Source of the DNA: a bacterium
Lineage (GTDB): Bacteria > Sysuimicrobiota > Sysuimicrobiia > Sysuimicrobiales > Segetimicrobiaceae
DNA: 46,831 nt
Direction of reading: 5' to 3'
NCBI GenBank assembly: GCA_035945995.1
Contig: DASYZR010000086.1
Location: forward strand, 1 to 46,831
The position numbers and the translations under genes are program-made. The notes beneath the pieces were generated by a model, which was given only the letters and a program-made list of their open reading frames with translations, ran no database searches and was not told where the DNA came from. This document shows, piece by piece, positions 15,813 through 24,040 of this stretch. The stretch's first letter is position 1. Each line of letters begins with the position of its first letter.

Positions 15813-17216
15813 ATGGCCGGGCCCCTCGACCCGTTTGTCCCCTCGTCCTCCGATCCATGGGACGCCCGCAAGGCGGCCCATCTCCTGCGCCGCGCCGGGT
15901 TTGGCCCGCTCCCCGACGAGGTCGCGCGCGCCGTGGCCGCCGGCCCCGACCGCGCCGTGGAGGCGCTGTTCGCCTTTCCGCCCGAGCCGTCGCCCCCGGC
16001 CGCTTTCGATGATGTGCGGGCCGCCGAGAATCAGCTGGACTCGACGCTCGACGCGCTGCGCGCGAGCCACCAGCGGATCGATCTCAAGACGCACCCTGAG
16101 TTGCGCACGTTGTTTCAGGAGGTCGGGCGGTCGCAGGGGCGCGCCCTCGCCGCGCTCGCGGCGTGGTGGCTCGACCGTATGGCCAACACCCCCGCGCCGC
16201 TACAGGAGAAGCTGGTGTTGTTCTGGCACGGGCACTTCACCAGCGCCTTCGGCGACGTGCACGACGCGATCGCGATGTTCAATCAGAACCAGCTCTTCCG
16301 GCGGAACGCGGCCGGGAACTTTGCCCGCCTCCTAGACGGCGTCGCGCGCGACCCGGCGATGCTCCTCTACCTCAACAACGACGAGAACCGCAAGGGCCAC
16401 CCCAACGAAAATTGGGCCCGCGAGCTCATGGAGCTGTTTTCGATGGGGATCGGCCACTATACCGAGACGGACGTCAAAGAATCGGCGCGCGCCTGGACCG
16501 GGTGGAGCCTGCGCGAGTTCCGGCCGGGCGAAGGCCGGCGCACCTTCGCCTTCCGCCCGGAGATCCACGACGGCGGGCCGAAGGTGTTCCTCGGACAGGC
16601 GGGCGCCTGGGACGGGACCGACATCATGCGGATCATCCTGGCGCATGAGGCGACGCCGCGGTTCATCGCCGGCAAGCTGGCCGCGTTCTTCGTCGCGCCC
16701 CGCCCCGATCAGGCGCTCGTCGACGCGATGGCGCGGCGGTTGCGGGCGGCCAACTACGACCTCGCGCCCGTGCTGAAGTCGATGTTTCGATCCAGGACGT
16801 TCTACAGCCGGGACGTGATGTTGGCGCAGGTGAAAGGGCCGGTCGAGTTCGCCGTGGGCGCGGTCCGCCATCTCGGCGTGAACGCCCCGGCCTGGGTGCG
16901 CGTGTACCAGGCCGCGGGCGCGATGGGACAGCAGCTGTTCTTCCCGCCGACCGTCGCCGGCTGGCACGGCGGGACCGCGTGGATCAACGCCGGGACCGTG
17001 TTCGCGCGGGCCGATCTCGCCGCGGCGCTTATCTCGGGACGCCTGGGTCCGGTCGATGACGGCGCGTTCCCCACGCTCGATGCCGCGATCACCCGGCTCC
17101 TCGGGCGCCCGCTGCCGCCCCAGCGTCGTGTGAGGTTCACGGAGGCGACCGGCGGGCGGGTGTCGAGGGAGGCCGTGCATCTGATCATGAGCCTGCCCGA
17201 CTACCAGGTCGCCTAA
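15813..17216 (+). CDS. DUF1800 family protein
   Basis: A 467-residue protein matching DUF1800: the opening HLLRRAGFGPLPDEV, the central LVLFWHGHFTSAFG, LLYLNNDENRKGHPNENWARELMELFSMG, YTETDVKESARAWTGW and the late FFPPTVAGWHGGTAWIN are all diagnostic blocks. The function is not established; these proteins are nearly always encoded beside a DUF1501 protein, as here (109 bases downstream). No signal peptide is visible, whereas the partner carries a Tat-like signal, so it may be exported with the partner or stay inside. The ATG at 15813 has GGGGAGG 8 bases upstream. Length is on the usual scale. Confidence 0.93.
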   Translation: MAGPLDPFVPSSSDPWDARKAAHLLRRAGFGPLPDEVARAVAAGPDRAVEALFAFPPEPSPPAAFDDVRAAENQLDSTLDALRASHQRIDLKTHPELRTLFQEVGRSQGRALAALAAWWLDRMANTPAPLQEKLVLFWHGHFTSAFGDVHDAIAMFNQNQLFRRNAAGNFARLLDGVARDPAMLLYLNNDENRKGHPNENWARELMELFSMGIGHYTETDVKESARAWTGWSLREFRPGEGRRTFAFRPEIHDGGPKVFLGQAGAWDGTDIMRIILAHEATPRFIAGKLAAFFVAPRPDQALVDAMARRLRAANYDLAPVLKSMFRSRTFYSRDVMLAQVKGPVEFAVGAVRHLGVNAPAWVRVYQAAGAMGQQLFFPPTVAGWHGGTAWINAGTVFARADLAAALISGRLGPVDDGAFPTLDAAITRLLGRPLPPQRRVRFTEATGGRVSREAVHLIMSLPDYQVA

Positions 17217-17325
17217 CGCGGCGCCAATCACGACAGTTCTGACGACACAGATCGAGCAGTTGACCCAGGCGGCACTGGATGCGAGGCGGTGCTGACCGAC
17301 GCGCTCTGATGGAGGAGATCCGACG

Positions 17326-18615
17326 ATGCGCACGATGACGACGCGGCGCGAGTTTCTGACGAAGGGGTTGACCATTCTGGCCGCCGGCGCCACCGCGCCG
17401 ATGTTTCTCACGCGGACCGCGCTCGCGCTCAACAATCCGTGGGATCTCCGCCTGACCGCGTCCGCGGCCGGCCGGCCCGACTGGCCGACGCTGGTCGTGG
17501 TCCAGCTCGGCGGCGGCAACGACGGCCTGAACACCGTCGTGCCCTTCCTGCACGACGAATACTACCGCGCGCGCCCGAGGCTGGCCGTGCCGCACGAGAA
17601 AGTGCTGCGGCTCACCGACGAAGTGGGCCTGCATCCGGCCCTCACCGCCATCAAGAGCGCGTACGACGACGGCCGCGTGGCCGTCGTCCAGGGGGTCGGC
17701 TATCCCAACCCGAACCGCAGCCACTTCCGGTCGATGGAGATCTGGCAGACTGCGGATCCGGCCGGGACCGGCCCGAAGAGCGGGTGGCTCGGCCGCCTCT
17801 TCGACAGTGAATGTCCCGACTGTGGGGCGACGGCGGGCATGACGCTGTCCCCGGACATGCCGCTGGCCATGCAGGGCAACTCGCCGCGCGTGGTGGCCGT
17901 GCCGAACATCGCGCAGTTTGGGTTCCATCCTGTCCAGGGCGGCGGTCCGCAGGAACTCGAAGCCTTCCGCCGCCTCCTGCAGCCGGTGCCGGGCGACGAG
18001 CCCGTGGTCGACTTCCTCACGCACACCGAGATGAACGCGCTGCTTGCCGCGGCGGACCTCAACAGGCTCGCCGGACGGCTGACGCAAGACGCCGGATCGG
18101 GGTATCCGAAGGATCCCTTCGCGCAGAAACTCCGGATCGTGGCCGAGTTGATCGCGGCGGGGTCCCCGACGCGCGTGTACTACGTCGGCCTCGGCGGCTT
18201 CGATACCCACGTCACCCAGGCGGGCCGGCACGACCGGCTGCTCGAGTCGCTCGGCGGCGGGTTGGGCGCGTTCCTGGCGGACCTGAAGACGAAAGGCCTG
18301 CAAGACAAGGTGCTCCTCATGACGTTCTCGGAGTTCGGCCGTCGCGTCGCCGAAAACGCCTCCGGCGGCACCGACCACGGCACCGCCGCGCCGATGCTCC
18401 TCGTCGGCGGCCAGGTGAAGCCGGGCGTCCACGGCGGGCAGCCGAGCCTGACCGACCTGGATCAGGGTGACCTCAAGTACGAGACCGACTTCCGCAGTGT
18501 GTACAGCACCGTGCTGGAGCAGTGGCTCGGCGTGCGGAGCGATGCGATCCTCGGCGGCAGATTCGATCCGCTCGACGTGATCAAGCCGCACACGGCGGCG
18601 GCGGTCGGCGGCTGA
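17326..18615 (+). CDS. DUF1501 family protein with Tat-type signal
   Basis: A 429-residue protein. The N-terminus TTRREFLTKG followed by a hydrophobic stretch (to ~residue 35) is a twin-arginine export signal. The rest matches DUF1501, a sulfatase/alkaline-phosphatase-like fold: VVVQLGGGNDGLNTVVP near the start, FDTH (GLGGFDTHVTQAGRH), MTFSEFGRRVAEN and TDHGTAAPMLLVGG. Biochemical role unknown. It likely folds in the cytoplasm and is exported, working with DUF1800. The ATG at 17326 has GGAGG 9 bases upstream; ATG at 17335 is possible but would still keep the RR motif. Confidence 0.93.
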   Translation: MRTMTTRREFLTKGLTILAAGATAPMFLTRTALALNNPWDLRLTASAAGRPDWPTLVVVQLGGGNDGLNTVVPFLHDEYYRARPRLAVPHEKVLRLTDEVGLHPALTAIKSAYDDGRVAVVQGVGYPNPNRSHFRSMEIWQTADPAGTGPKSGWLGRLFDSECPDCGATAGMTLSPDMPLAMQGNSPRVVAVPNIAQFGFHPVQGGGPQELEAFRRLLQPVPGDEPVVDFLTHTEMNALLAAADLNRLAGRLTQDAGSGYPKDPFAQKLRIVAELIAAGSPTRVYYVGLGGFDTHVTQAGRHDRLLESLGGGLGAFLADLKTKGLQDKVLLMTFSEFGRRVAENASGGTDHGTAAPMLLVGGQVKPGVHGGQPSLTDLDQGDLKYETDFRSVYSTVLEQWLGVRSDAILGGRFDPLDVIKPHTAAAVGG

Positions 18616-18637
18616 CGCTCCGTCCGGGCAGGGTCGC

Positions 18638-19111
18638 TCAGCCGTCACCGGCGCACGAGTCGTTGGCCGCGGCTTCGATCGCGTCACAGACCGCCGGAAA
18701 CAACTGTTCCGAAACCCGGTCGCACTCGATCTGCGCCCCTCCGTCGAAGGCCATGTCGTTCCACGAGCCCATGCCCCCGAACACCCACGCCGACTGAGAG
18801 GCGTCCAGCAGACACGTCGCAAGAGCCGGGAGGCACCCGTCGGGGGCCAAATCCCTGTGATAGCCGTGCCCCTTTTCTCCCCGGGAATCAAGAGTCTCGA
18901 TCGCCTTCGCAAACGACGTGACGAACCCGTCACACCGGTGCCGTACGGCGAACGCGTAAGTATCCCCGAGCGCGGTGCGAAAGCGGGCCGCCAACGACGC
19001 CAGCGCGGTGGTCGCCGCGGGTGAGGACTGGGGCGCCTCCGTGCCCCAATACGGCACCCGCCAGATTCGGCGCTCGGGGGCGTGCTGATTCCACACTTCC
19101 CACCGGGACAC
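18638..19111 (-). CDS. Hypothetical protein, about 157 residues
   Basis: A soluble protein with several Trp residues and Gly-rich turns (VFGGMGSWNDMAF near residues 109-121). I do not recognise a family. No membrane segment or metal-binding cluster is seen. The GTG at 19111 is the only plausible start: no start codon lies in frame between it and the end of the upstream gene 45 bases away, although its ribosome binding site is weak. It probably follows the 170-residue gene in a two-gene operon and converges with the DUF1501 gene. Composition fits a real gene; function unknown. Confidence 0.6.
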   Translation of the reverse strand: MSRWEVWNQHAPERRIWRVPYWGTEAPQSSPAATTALASLAARFRTALGDTYAFAVRHRCDGFVTSFAKAIETLDSRGEKGHGYHRDLAPDGCLPALATCLLDASQSAWVFGGMGSWNDMAFDGGAQIECDRVSEQLFPAVCDAIEAAANDSCAGDG

Positions 19112-19156
19112 CCAACGGACGGGACCGTGCGGACGGTGGTTGCCCCCGGCCGTCGT

Positions 19157-19669
19157 TCAGGTCTCTCGGGGCGACGGGTTCGCGGCCGCGACCAGCGCGT
19201 TTCGAAGCGACGCCACGATCTCGGCGATGCCCTGGCCGAGCAGCATCGCTTTCGTCCCCGGCAGATCATGCCCGGGAATGGTCACGAGGTACGGCGGTGC
19301 GTGGGGCGGCAGCGTTGGGGGCGGCTCGAACGCCTCCCGCGCGAGACTGGAGGTCAGTCGCTCGAGCGCGGCCAACCGGCCGGCCAGCGCCGCCGGTCCT
19401 TCGTCGGCGGAGACCCCGGGCGGCGCAGCTCCGTTGGGGAGGATCGCAGGCAGGAGCCGGTTCGCGTCGGCGAACGCCGTTGCCAGCTCGGCAAAGACCT
19501 CGCGCAGCTCATCGGCATGGGATCTCCCGACATGTGCGTGCGGATAATCGGGCCGCGGCTTCAGCAACGGCTCTTCCTGTGAGAGCCGCCGGAGATCGCG
19601 CGCCCGCGCTTCCAACACGTTGAGCGCGCCCCACAGCTGCCGCCAGGCCGCTTCGTCCATCGCAGGCAC
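19157..19669 (-). CDS. Hypothetical helical protein, about 170 residues
   Basis: Mostly alpha-helical with Ala/Leu/Arg/Glu-rich segments (residues ~5-30, 50-75 and 88-112) and a short Pro-rich break (PPPTLPPHAPPY). The pattern could be a helical bundle; no family is recognised. The GTG at 19669 or the ATG four codons later (19660) may start it; neither has a clear ribosome binding site. It lies 6 bases downstream of the P-loop kinase gene, so the two and the following unknown gene look cotranscribed. Confidence 0.6.
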   Translation of the reverse strand: MPAMDEAAWRQLWGALNVLEARARDLRRLSQEEPLLKPRPDYPHAHVGRSHADELREVFAELATAFADANRLLPAILPNGAAPPGVSADEGPAALAGRLAALERLTSSLAREAFEPPPTLPPHAPPYLVTIPGHDLPGTKAMLLGQGIAEIVASLRNALVAAANPSPRET

Positions 19670-19675
19670 ATAGTA

Positions 19676-20200
19676 TCATCCAGTCAGCCGCGCCAGCCAT
19701 GCCGTACATTCCCGCGGGGACCGCAGGCGCACCAACGTCAGGTGTGCCCAGGTCGGGTTTCCGGGAATCGCGGCGTAGGTGCGGCGTAGCGGCCGGTAGG
19801 TCTGGAGCGCCCAGAGAACAATCGAATCCCGGCTGAACAGAATGCGTACACTCTCCCGGTTCCCGGCCCAGAGTTCCTCGCCGGTCGCGACCCGCCCGAA
19901 CGTCCGCCGCACCAGCCGCCATAGAATGAGGGGCAGCGAATAGTCGAGCCAGACGATGGTGTCCGCTCGAGTCCATACGATGTCTCGTACCTTGGCGTAG
20001 TTCCCGTCGACGACCCACTCGTCGGCGTCGAGCGCCCGCACGACGCGTCCGCGAAACGTCTCGATCGGAACGTTCGTCCAGTTGGCATTCCAGTTAAGCG
20101 CGTCGAGCTCGATGTGCGGATACCCGAGACGCTCGGTAAGCCGGCGCGCCAGCGCTGTCTTGCCGGAGCCGCTCGTGCCGACCACGACGATCCGCCGCAT
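19676..20200 (-). CDS. P-loop nucleotide kinase (adenylate-kinase/FlaR-like)
   Basis: A 174-residue P-loop protein. The Walker A motif GTSGSGKT is at residues 8-15 of MRRIVVVG-, followed by LARRLTERLGYPHIELDALNW, the pattern of the 'topology modulation'/FlaR and small adenylate-kinase-like group. A DGNY block (EWVVDGNYAKVRDIVW) and VWLDYSLPL supply the substrate-binding and Walker B-like regions. The real substrate of this group is not established. The ATG at 20200 is chosen because it sits right before the Walker strand; the open frame continues upstream without good signals. First gene of a probable three-gene minus operon, divergent from the reductase gene. Confidence 0.8.
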   Translation of the reverse strand: MRRIVVVGTSGSGKTALARRLTERLGYPHIELDALNWNANWTNVPIETFRGRVVRALDADEWVVDGNYAKVRDIVWTRADTIVWLDYSLPLILWRLVRRTFGRVATGEELWAGNRESVRILFSRDSIVLWALQTYRPLRRTYAAIPGNPTWAHLTLVRLRSPRECTAWLARLTG

Positions 20201-20315
20201 CCACCAACCACGCAGGTCAAATGTGCAGGATAGCTTACCATTTGAGCTTGTATTTAGGAACCCAAGACGCGAGCGTTGAGTCGCCACCATTACCCGGGGG
20301 GCACGCGGCATATCC

Positions 20316-21179
20316 ATGAGCGGCGCCGGCTGGAAGCAAACCCTCTCCCTCCCTCCCACCGTCCGCCTCGTGTGGCATGTTGCCGAGCCGTATCCGCGCG
20401 ACGTGCCGCTCGACGACCTCTACGCGTCCGTCGAGGTGCCGCGGAGCCGCGACGGCCTGCCGGCCGTGTTCGCCAACATGGTGATGACGCAGAACGGCGA
20501 GGCGACGATCGAGGGCAAGGCGGCGCCCATCGGGACGCCCGTCGACCGCTTTGTCCTCATGCGGTTGCGGCGGTCCGCGGACGTGCTGCTCTCCGGTACC
20601 GGCACGATGCTGGCGGAAGACGTGCACGCCGCGATGCCCGAGGAGGAGACCGCGCGCCGGATCGCCGCCGGACGCCCGGCGAGGCTGCTCGTGGCGCTGA
20701 TGGCGACCGACGTCGCGTGGGGCGACGACGTGCTGGAGCGCCGGTTCTTCACCGACGCACGGTTCGACCGGCTCATCATCACCGGGGCTCGGCCGTCGGC
20801 GGCGGCCGTCCGGCGGATCGAGGCCCTCGGGGTCGAGGTCGTCCGCGTCGAGGAGGGCCCGGACGGCCGGCCCGCGGTGCGCGGCGCGCTCGGGCTGCTC
20901 GGGGCGCGGGGAGCCCGGCTGGTCCTCACGGAGGGCGGACCCTGGATCCTGGCATCGCTCCTGCGCGAGCGTCTGGTCGGCGACTATTTCCTGACGACCA
21001 GCCCGCTTGCAACGGGCGATCCGCGCGCGCCGTCGCCGATCGGCACGGATGTCTCGGTCGGCGGGCGCCCGCTGCTCCTCTCGCGCCTGAGCCGGTACGA
21101 GTTCGCCTTCCGCGACCCGGCGACGGGCGCGGCGCTCATCGAGGCGTACGATCGGTTTCGGGTGGTGTACCCGGTCTAG
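20316..21179 (+). CDS. RibD C-terminal/dihydrofolate-reductase-like oxidoreductase
   Basis: A 287-residue protein with the RibD_C reductase fold: AVFANMVMTQNGEATIEG near residue 50, RSADVLLSGTGTMLAED (the cofactor phosphate loop), RPARLLVALMATD and LVLTEGGPWILASLLRERLVGDYFLTTSP. Family members reduce a pyrimidine or pterin-like ring with NADPH; stand-alone forms often have unknown substrates, and no riboflavin gene is nearby. No deaminase domain is fused. Start ATG at 20316; the upstream ribosome binding site is weak. The N-terminal ~45 residues extend beyond the core fold. It precedes the M20 peptidase on the same strand by ~110 bases. Confidence 0.85.
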   Translation: MSGAGWKQTLSLPPTVRLVWHVAEPYPRDVPLDDLYASVEVPRSRDGLPAVFANMVMTQNGEATIEGKAAPIGTPVDRFVLMRLRRSADVLLSGTGTMLAEDVHAAMPEEETARRIAAGRPARLLVALMATDVAWGDDVLERRFFTDARFDRLIITGARPSAAAVRRIEALGVEVVRVEEGPDGRPAVRGALGLLGARGARLVLTEGGPWILASLLRERLVGDYFLTTSPLATGDPRAPSPIGTDVSVGGRPLLLSRLSRYEFAFRDPATGAALIEAYDRFRVVYPV

Positions 21180-21290
21180 CCGGTCCGCGGACCTCGCCGG
21201 CGCGCCGGCGGTCGCGTGGACGAACCGCAGGGCGGGTGCGGCCCGCAGCGAAGCATGTCTTCGCGCCAGACATCGGGGAGGGATCGAACA

Positions 21291-22424
21291 GTGCCGGACA
21301 TGGCAGCGTATCTCGAGCGGACGCTCTGCGACCTGGTGGCCATCCGAAGTGTCACCGGGGAGGAGGCCGCGATCTCGCAGCACATTCATGACGCGCTCAA
21401 ACACGCGGACGTGCACGTCGAGCGCGACCCTGAGGGCAACGTGACCGCCGAGGTCGGCGCGGGGGATCCCGGCTCCGCGGGACGGGACGGCCGGCTGCTG
21501 GTCGTGAACGGCCACATGGACACGGTCCCGGCGGTCGACGGATGGACGCAGGATCCCTTTTCCCCGCGCGTCGAGAACGGCCGCATCATCGGACTTGGAG
21601 CCTCCGACATGAAGGCGGGACTTGCCTGCATGATGTGGCTCGCACAGCACGTGCGCCCGAAGATCCGCGTGTGGTTCGCCTTCACCAACAACGAGGAAGG
21701 CGGGGCCGTCACCCCCCGCAACGGCGTGCGCCGGCTGATCGGGCGGGCGTCCCCCGACTATGCGATCACGACCGAGCCGTCCTACGACGAGGCGAAGAAG
21801 CGCCTGTCGATCGGCATCGGCTGTCAGGGCCGTGCGATCGGCCACCTCGTCGTGCGCGGACGAAGCGGACACTCCTCGGATTGGCGCCGCGCCGACAACG
21901 CGATCTACCGCGGTGTGGACGTGATCTCGCGGATCGCCGAAACGGCCAGCCGCCACAGAAACGTGGAAGTGGCCCCCGGGGTCCAGAGCGTGCCGTCGCT
22001 CTCCGTCGTTGCCGCGCGCGCCGGGCTGGCCGACAACATCATTCCGGACCGCCTGCAGCTGACGGTCGACCGGCGGCTCGCCCCCGGGGAAGACTACGGA
22101 ACGTTCGAAGGGGAGCTGCTTACCGCGGCCGACGGCGTCGCCCACGACCTGCAGGTGACGAAGCTCTGCCTGCCCACGCTCGCCGACCGCGCCGGGCACA
22201 CCCTCGCCGTCGTCCGTGACGCGCTGGCTCGGTTGCAGGGTGAGGCGCCGCTCCAGTTCTCCCAGGGCCGGCAGGACCTGTCGATCTTTGCCGAGCGGAC
22301 GCGCGACTTCTGCAACATCGGTCCCGGGTCGTCCGGGCAGGCGCACAACGCGGGCGAGCACGCGACCGTGGCGGGGATGGTCGCGGCGGCGACCGTGCTC
22401 AAAGCCGCGATCGACGCGATGTAG
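21291..22424 (+). CDS. M20-family peptidase/deacylase (ArgE/DapE type)
   Basis: About 377 residues with the dinuclear-metal M20 site: H75 and D77 (NGHMDTVP), D106 (GASDMKAG), E135/E136 (TNNEEGG), E162 (TTEPSYD) and a C-terminal His in AHNAGEHA. A dimerisation domain lies in the middle (~175-285). It should hydrolyse an N-acyl amino acid or a dipeptide; context does not identify which. The GTG at 21291 has GGGGAGGG 9 bases upstream and is preferred over ATG 21300; the frame's upstream ATG (21216) would add a low-complexity leader. It converges with the paa operon with 13 bases between. Confidence 0.9.
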   Translation: MPDMAAYLERTLCDLVAIRSVTGEEAAISQHIHDALKHADVHVERDPEGNVTAEVGAGDPGSAGRDGRLLVVNGHMDTVPAVDGWTQDPFSPRVENGRIIGLGASDMKAGLACMMWLAQHVRPKIRVWFAFTNNEEGGAVTPRNGVRRLIGRASPDYAITTEPSYDEAKKRLSIGIGCQGRAIGHLVVRGRSGHSSDWRRADNAIYRGVDVISRIAETASRHRNVEVAPGVQSVPSLSVVAARAGLADNIIPDRLQLTVDRRLAPGEDYGTFEGELLTAADGVAHDLQVTKLCLPTLADRAGHTLAVVRDALARLQGEAPLQFSQGRQDLSIFAERTRDFCNIGPGSSGQAHNAGEHATVAGMVAAATVLKAAIDAM

Positions 22425-22437
22425 GCCCGGCGGCGGG

Positions 22438-22923
22438 CTACGGCTCGGCCGGCGGCTTGAACCGTTCGAAGGGATTCCGGCAGTGCCGGCACAGATACGT
22501 AGACCGGCACAGCGTGGGGCCGAACAGGCTCTCGATCGCGACGTCGTGCGAGCCGCAGTACGGACAGACCGGCGGCTCGGCGAACCGGCACGCCGGCACC
22601 GCCAGGCCGTGCGCCGCCAGTTGTTCCCGTCCCCTGCTCGTCATCCGCTCGAGCGTCCACGGTTCGTCGTAGGTGTAGTCGACCGACACGTCACGCACCC
22701 CGGGGACGGCGAGCAGACCCTGCCGGACCCGGCTGCGAATGACCGCGAGCGCGGGACAGGCCGTCCACGTCGGCACGAGCCGAACGTGCACGCGTGCGGC
22801 GTCGTCGACGCGCACGTCGCGCACCAGTCCCAGATCCGTGATCGCGATCGGCAGCTCCGGGTCTTCGACGCTGCGCAGCACGTCCCAGGCGGCCTGCTCG
22901 AGCGTGGCGGTCTCGGGGCTCAC
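22438..22923 (-). CDS. paaD: Phenylacetyl-CoA epoxidase subunit PaaD
   Basis: 161 residues. The N-terminal half is a DUF59/MIP18-like domain (VEDPELPIAITDLGLVRDV, PTWTACPAL with the conserved Cys), and the C-terminal half carries two Cys pairs (CPYCG at ~120-123 and CRHC ending near 148) of a zinc or iron-sulfur ribbon, as in PaaD. In characterised systems PaaD is needed for maturation, probably FeS delivery, of the PaaABC oxygenase. The GTG start at 22923 overlaps the paaC stop (GTGA). Last gene of paaABCD; no reductase paaE follows in the window. Confidence 0.93.
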   Translation of the reverse strand: MSPETATLEQAAWDVLRSVEDPELPIAITDLGLVRDVRVDDAARVHVRLVPTWTACPALAVIRSRVRQGLLAVPGVRDVSVDYTYDEPWTLERMTSRGREQLAAHGLAVPACRFAEPPVCPYCGSHDVAIESLFGPTLCRSTYLCRHCRNPFERFKPPAEP

Positions 22924-23702
22924 CAGCGCGCCTCGGGATCGGATCCCCAGACTTCGGTCATCTGCGCGTGCATCGCGACGAGGTCCGGCGTGTGCAGGCC
23001 TCGGCGGCCCCCGTCGCACGGTTCGGCGGCCGGGACGGTGAGACGACAGCGCGCGAGCAGCGGGCGCACCTCCGCCTCCCAGACCTCGCGCTGTCGTGTC
23101 CCCGGATCCCGGAGCAGTCCGGCGCCGAGAAGCAGATCGTCGGCGGGCGTCGTTTCGAACATCCCGAGGGCATACGGCCAGGCCGCCTCGAGGGCCGCCT
23201 GCACCCGGGCCCGCGCGTCGTCCGATGGCCCGCACAGCCGCTCGAGCCACGTCGACGCGAAGAGCCCGTGATACCGCTCCTCGCGCGCCAGCGTCGCGGC
23301 CAGTCCGGCGACGGGCTCTTGCCCGCAGGCGGCAAGCAATCCGAGACGCAGGCCTTCGAACGGCTCGTAGAGGGCCAGCCGGACGATCGAAAATTCCCAC
23401 CCCCGGTTCGGTTGTTCGAGGAGGACGGCGTTGCGGAATTCTTCAGGCGGGCGGCCGAAGGCCAGACGGTCGACGCCGCCGGGCTCGTCCGCGGCGATCT
23501 GCTCGTAGAAGACGCGGGCGTGACCCATCTCTTCCTGGGCAATGCTGCTCATCGCGACGTCGCTCTCGATGTCGGGCCCCACGCCTGTCCACTCGGAATG
23601 CCGGTGGCCGATGGTGAGCTCGTCATCGGCGACGCGGAGCAGCCACTCCCGAAAGGCGGTGCGGACGCTCGGGTCGGCGATGGCGGCCAGCGGGGCGGGC
23701 AC
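22920..23702 (-). CDS. paaC: Phenylacetyl-CoA epoxidase structural subunit PaaC
   Basis: A 260-residue ferritin-like subunit, matching the usual ~250. It contains two degenerate ExxH blocks (QEEMGHARVFYEQ and REERYHGLF) and the WLLRVADDELTIGHRHSEW opening diagnostic of PaaC. In known systems PaaC is the non-catalytic partner that holds PaaA in shape. The GTG at 23702 comes 2 bases after the paaB stop, with GAGGAC upstream inside paaB. The stop overlaps the paaD GTG. Part of a single transcript starting upstream of paaA. Confidence 0.94.
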   Translation of the reverse strand: MPAPLAAIADPSVRTAFREWLLRVADDELTIGHRHSEWTGVGPDIESDVAMSSIAQEEMGHARVFYEQIAADEPGGVDRLAFGRPPEEFRNAVLLEQPNRGWEFSIVRLALYEPFEGLRLGLLAACGQEPVAGLAATLAREERYHGLFASTWLERLCGPSDDARARVQAALEAAWPYALGMFETTPADDLLLGAGLLRDPGTRQREVWEAEVRPLLARCRLTVPAAEPCDGGRRGLHTPDLVAMHAQMTEVWGSDPEARW

Positions 23703-23704
23703 GG

Positions 23705-24040
23705 CTAGCGGTCGTCCTCCGGCGGGGCGGTCTGGTAGCTTCCGCGATAGACGCGCTGCTGCTGGCGGTACGATCCGCCGAAGCGGTAGCTCTTGTCCGT
23801 CGCCGGTTCGAACATCTCGACCGCGTCGCCGGGCGTCGCGCGAATCTCCGCCGCCGGAACGACCCAAAGGCTCACGCAGGGATCGCGCCGGGCGTAGCTC
23901 TCTTTCGCCAGGACGAGCGCCATTTCGGCGTCGGGCGCGTGGACGTCGCCGACGTGCACGTGCGGGTCCCGCCGGCGCCCCTGCAGGAAGACCGCCCACA
24001 CGTCCGGCGGCGCCCCGAGCGTGCGGATCCAGGGGGTCAC
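23705..24040 (-). CDS. paaB: Phenylacetyl-CoA epoxidase subunit PaaB
   Basis: A 111-residue small subunit, normal length for PaaB (~95-110). Diagnostic segments are WAVFLQGRRRDPHVHVGDVHAPDAEMAL, AKESYARRDPCVSLWVV and the C-terminal DKSYRFGGSYR. PaaB bridges PaaAC heterodimers in the multimer; it has no active site. The GTG at 24040 overlaps the paaA stop (GTGA), so translation is coupled. The C-terminal tail after YRFGGSYR is a little longer than in typical copies. Confidence 0.95.
   Translation of the reverse strand: MTPWIRTLGAPPDVWAVFLQGRRRDPHVHVGDVHAPDAEMALVLAKESYARRDPCVSLWVVPAAEIRATPGDAVEMFEPATDKSYRFGGSYRQQQRVYRGSYQTAPPEDDR

Noticed and set aside
17185-19269. Long minus-strand open frame (694 codons) opposite DUF1501
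   Set aside because: Antisense to a well-supported DUF1501 gene; the translation has no family features.
20235-22361. Long minus-strand open frame (708 codons) opposite the reductase and M20 genes
   Set aside because: Both plus-strand genes carry complete active-site motifs; the antisense product is compositionally biased.
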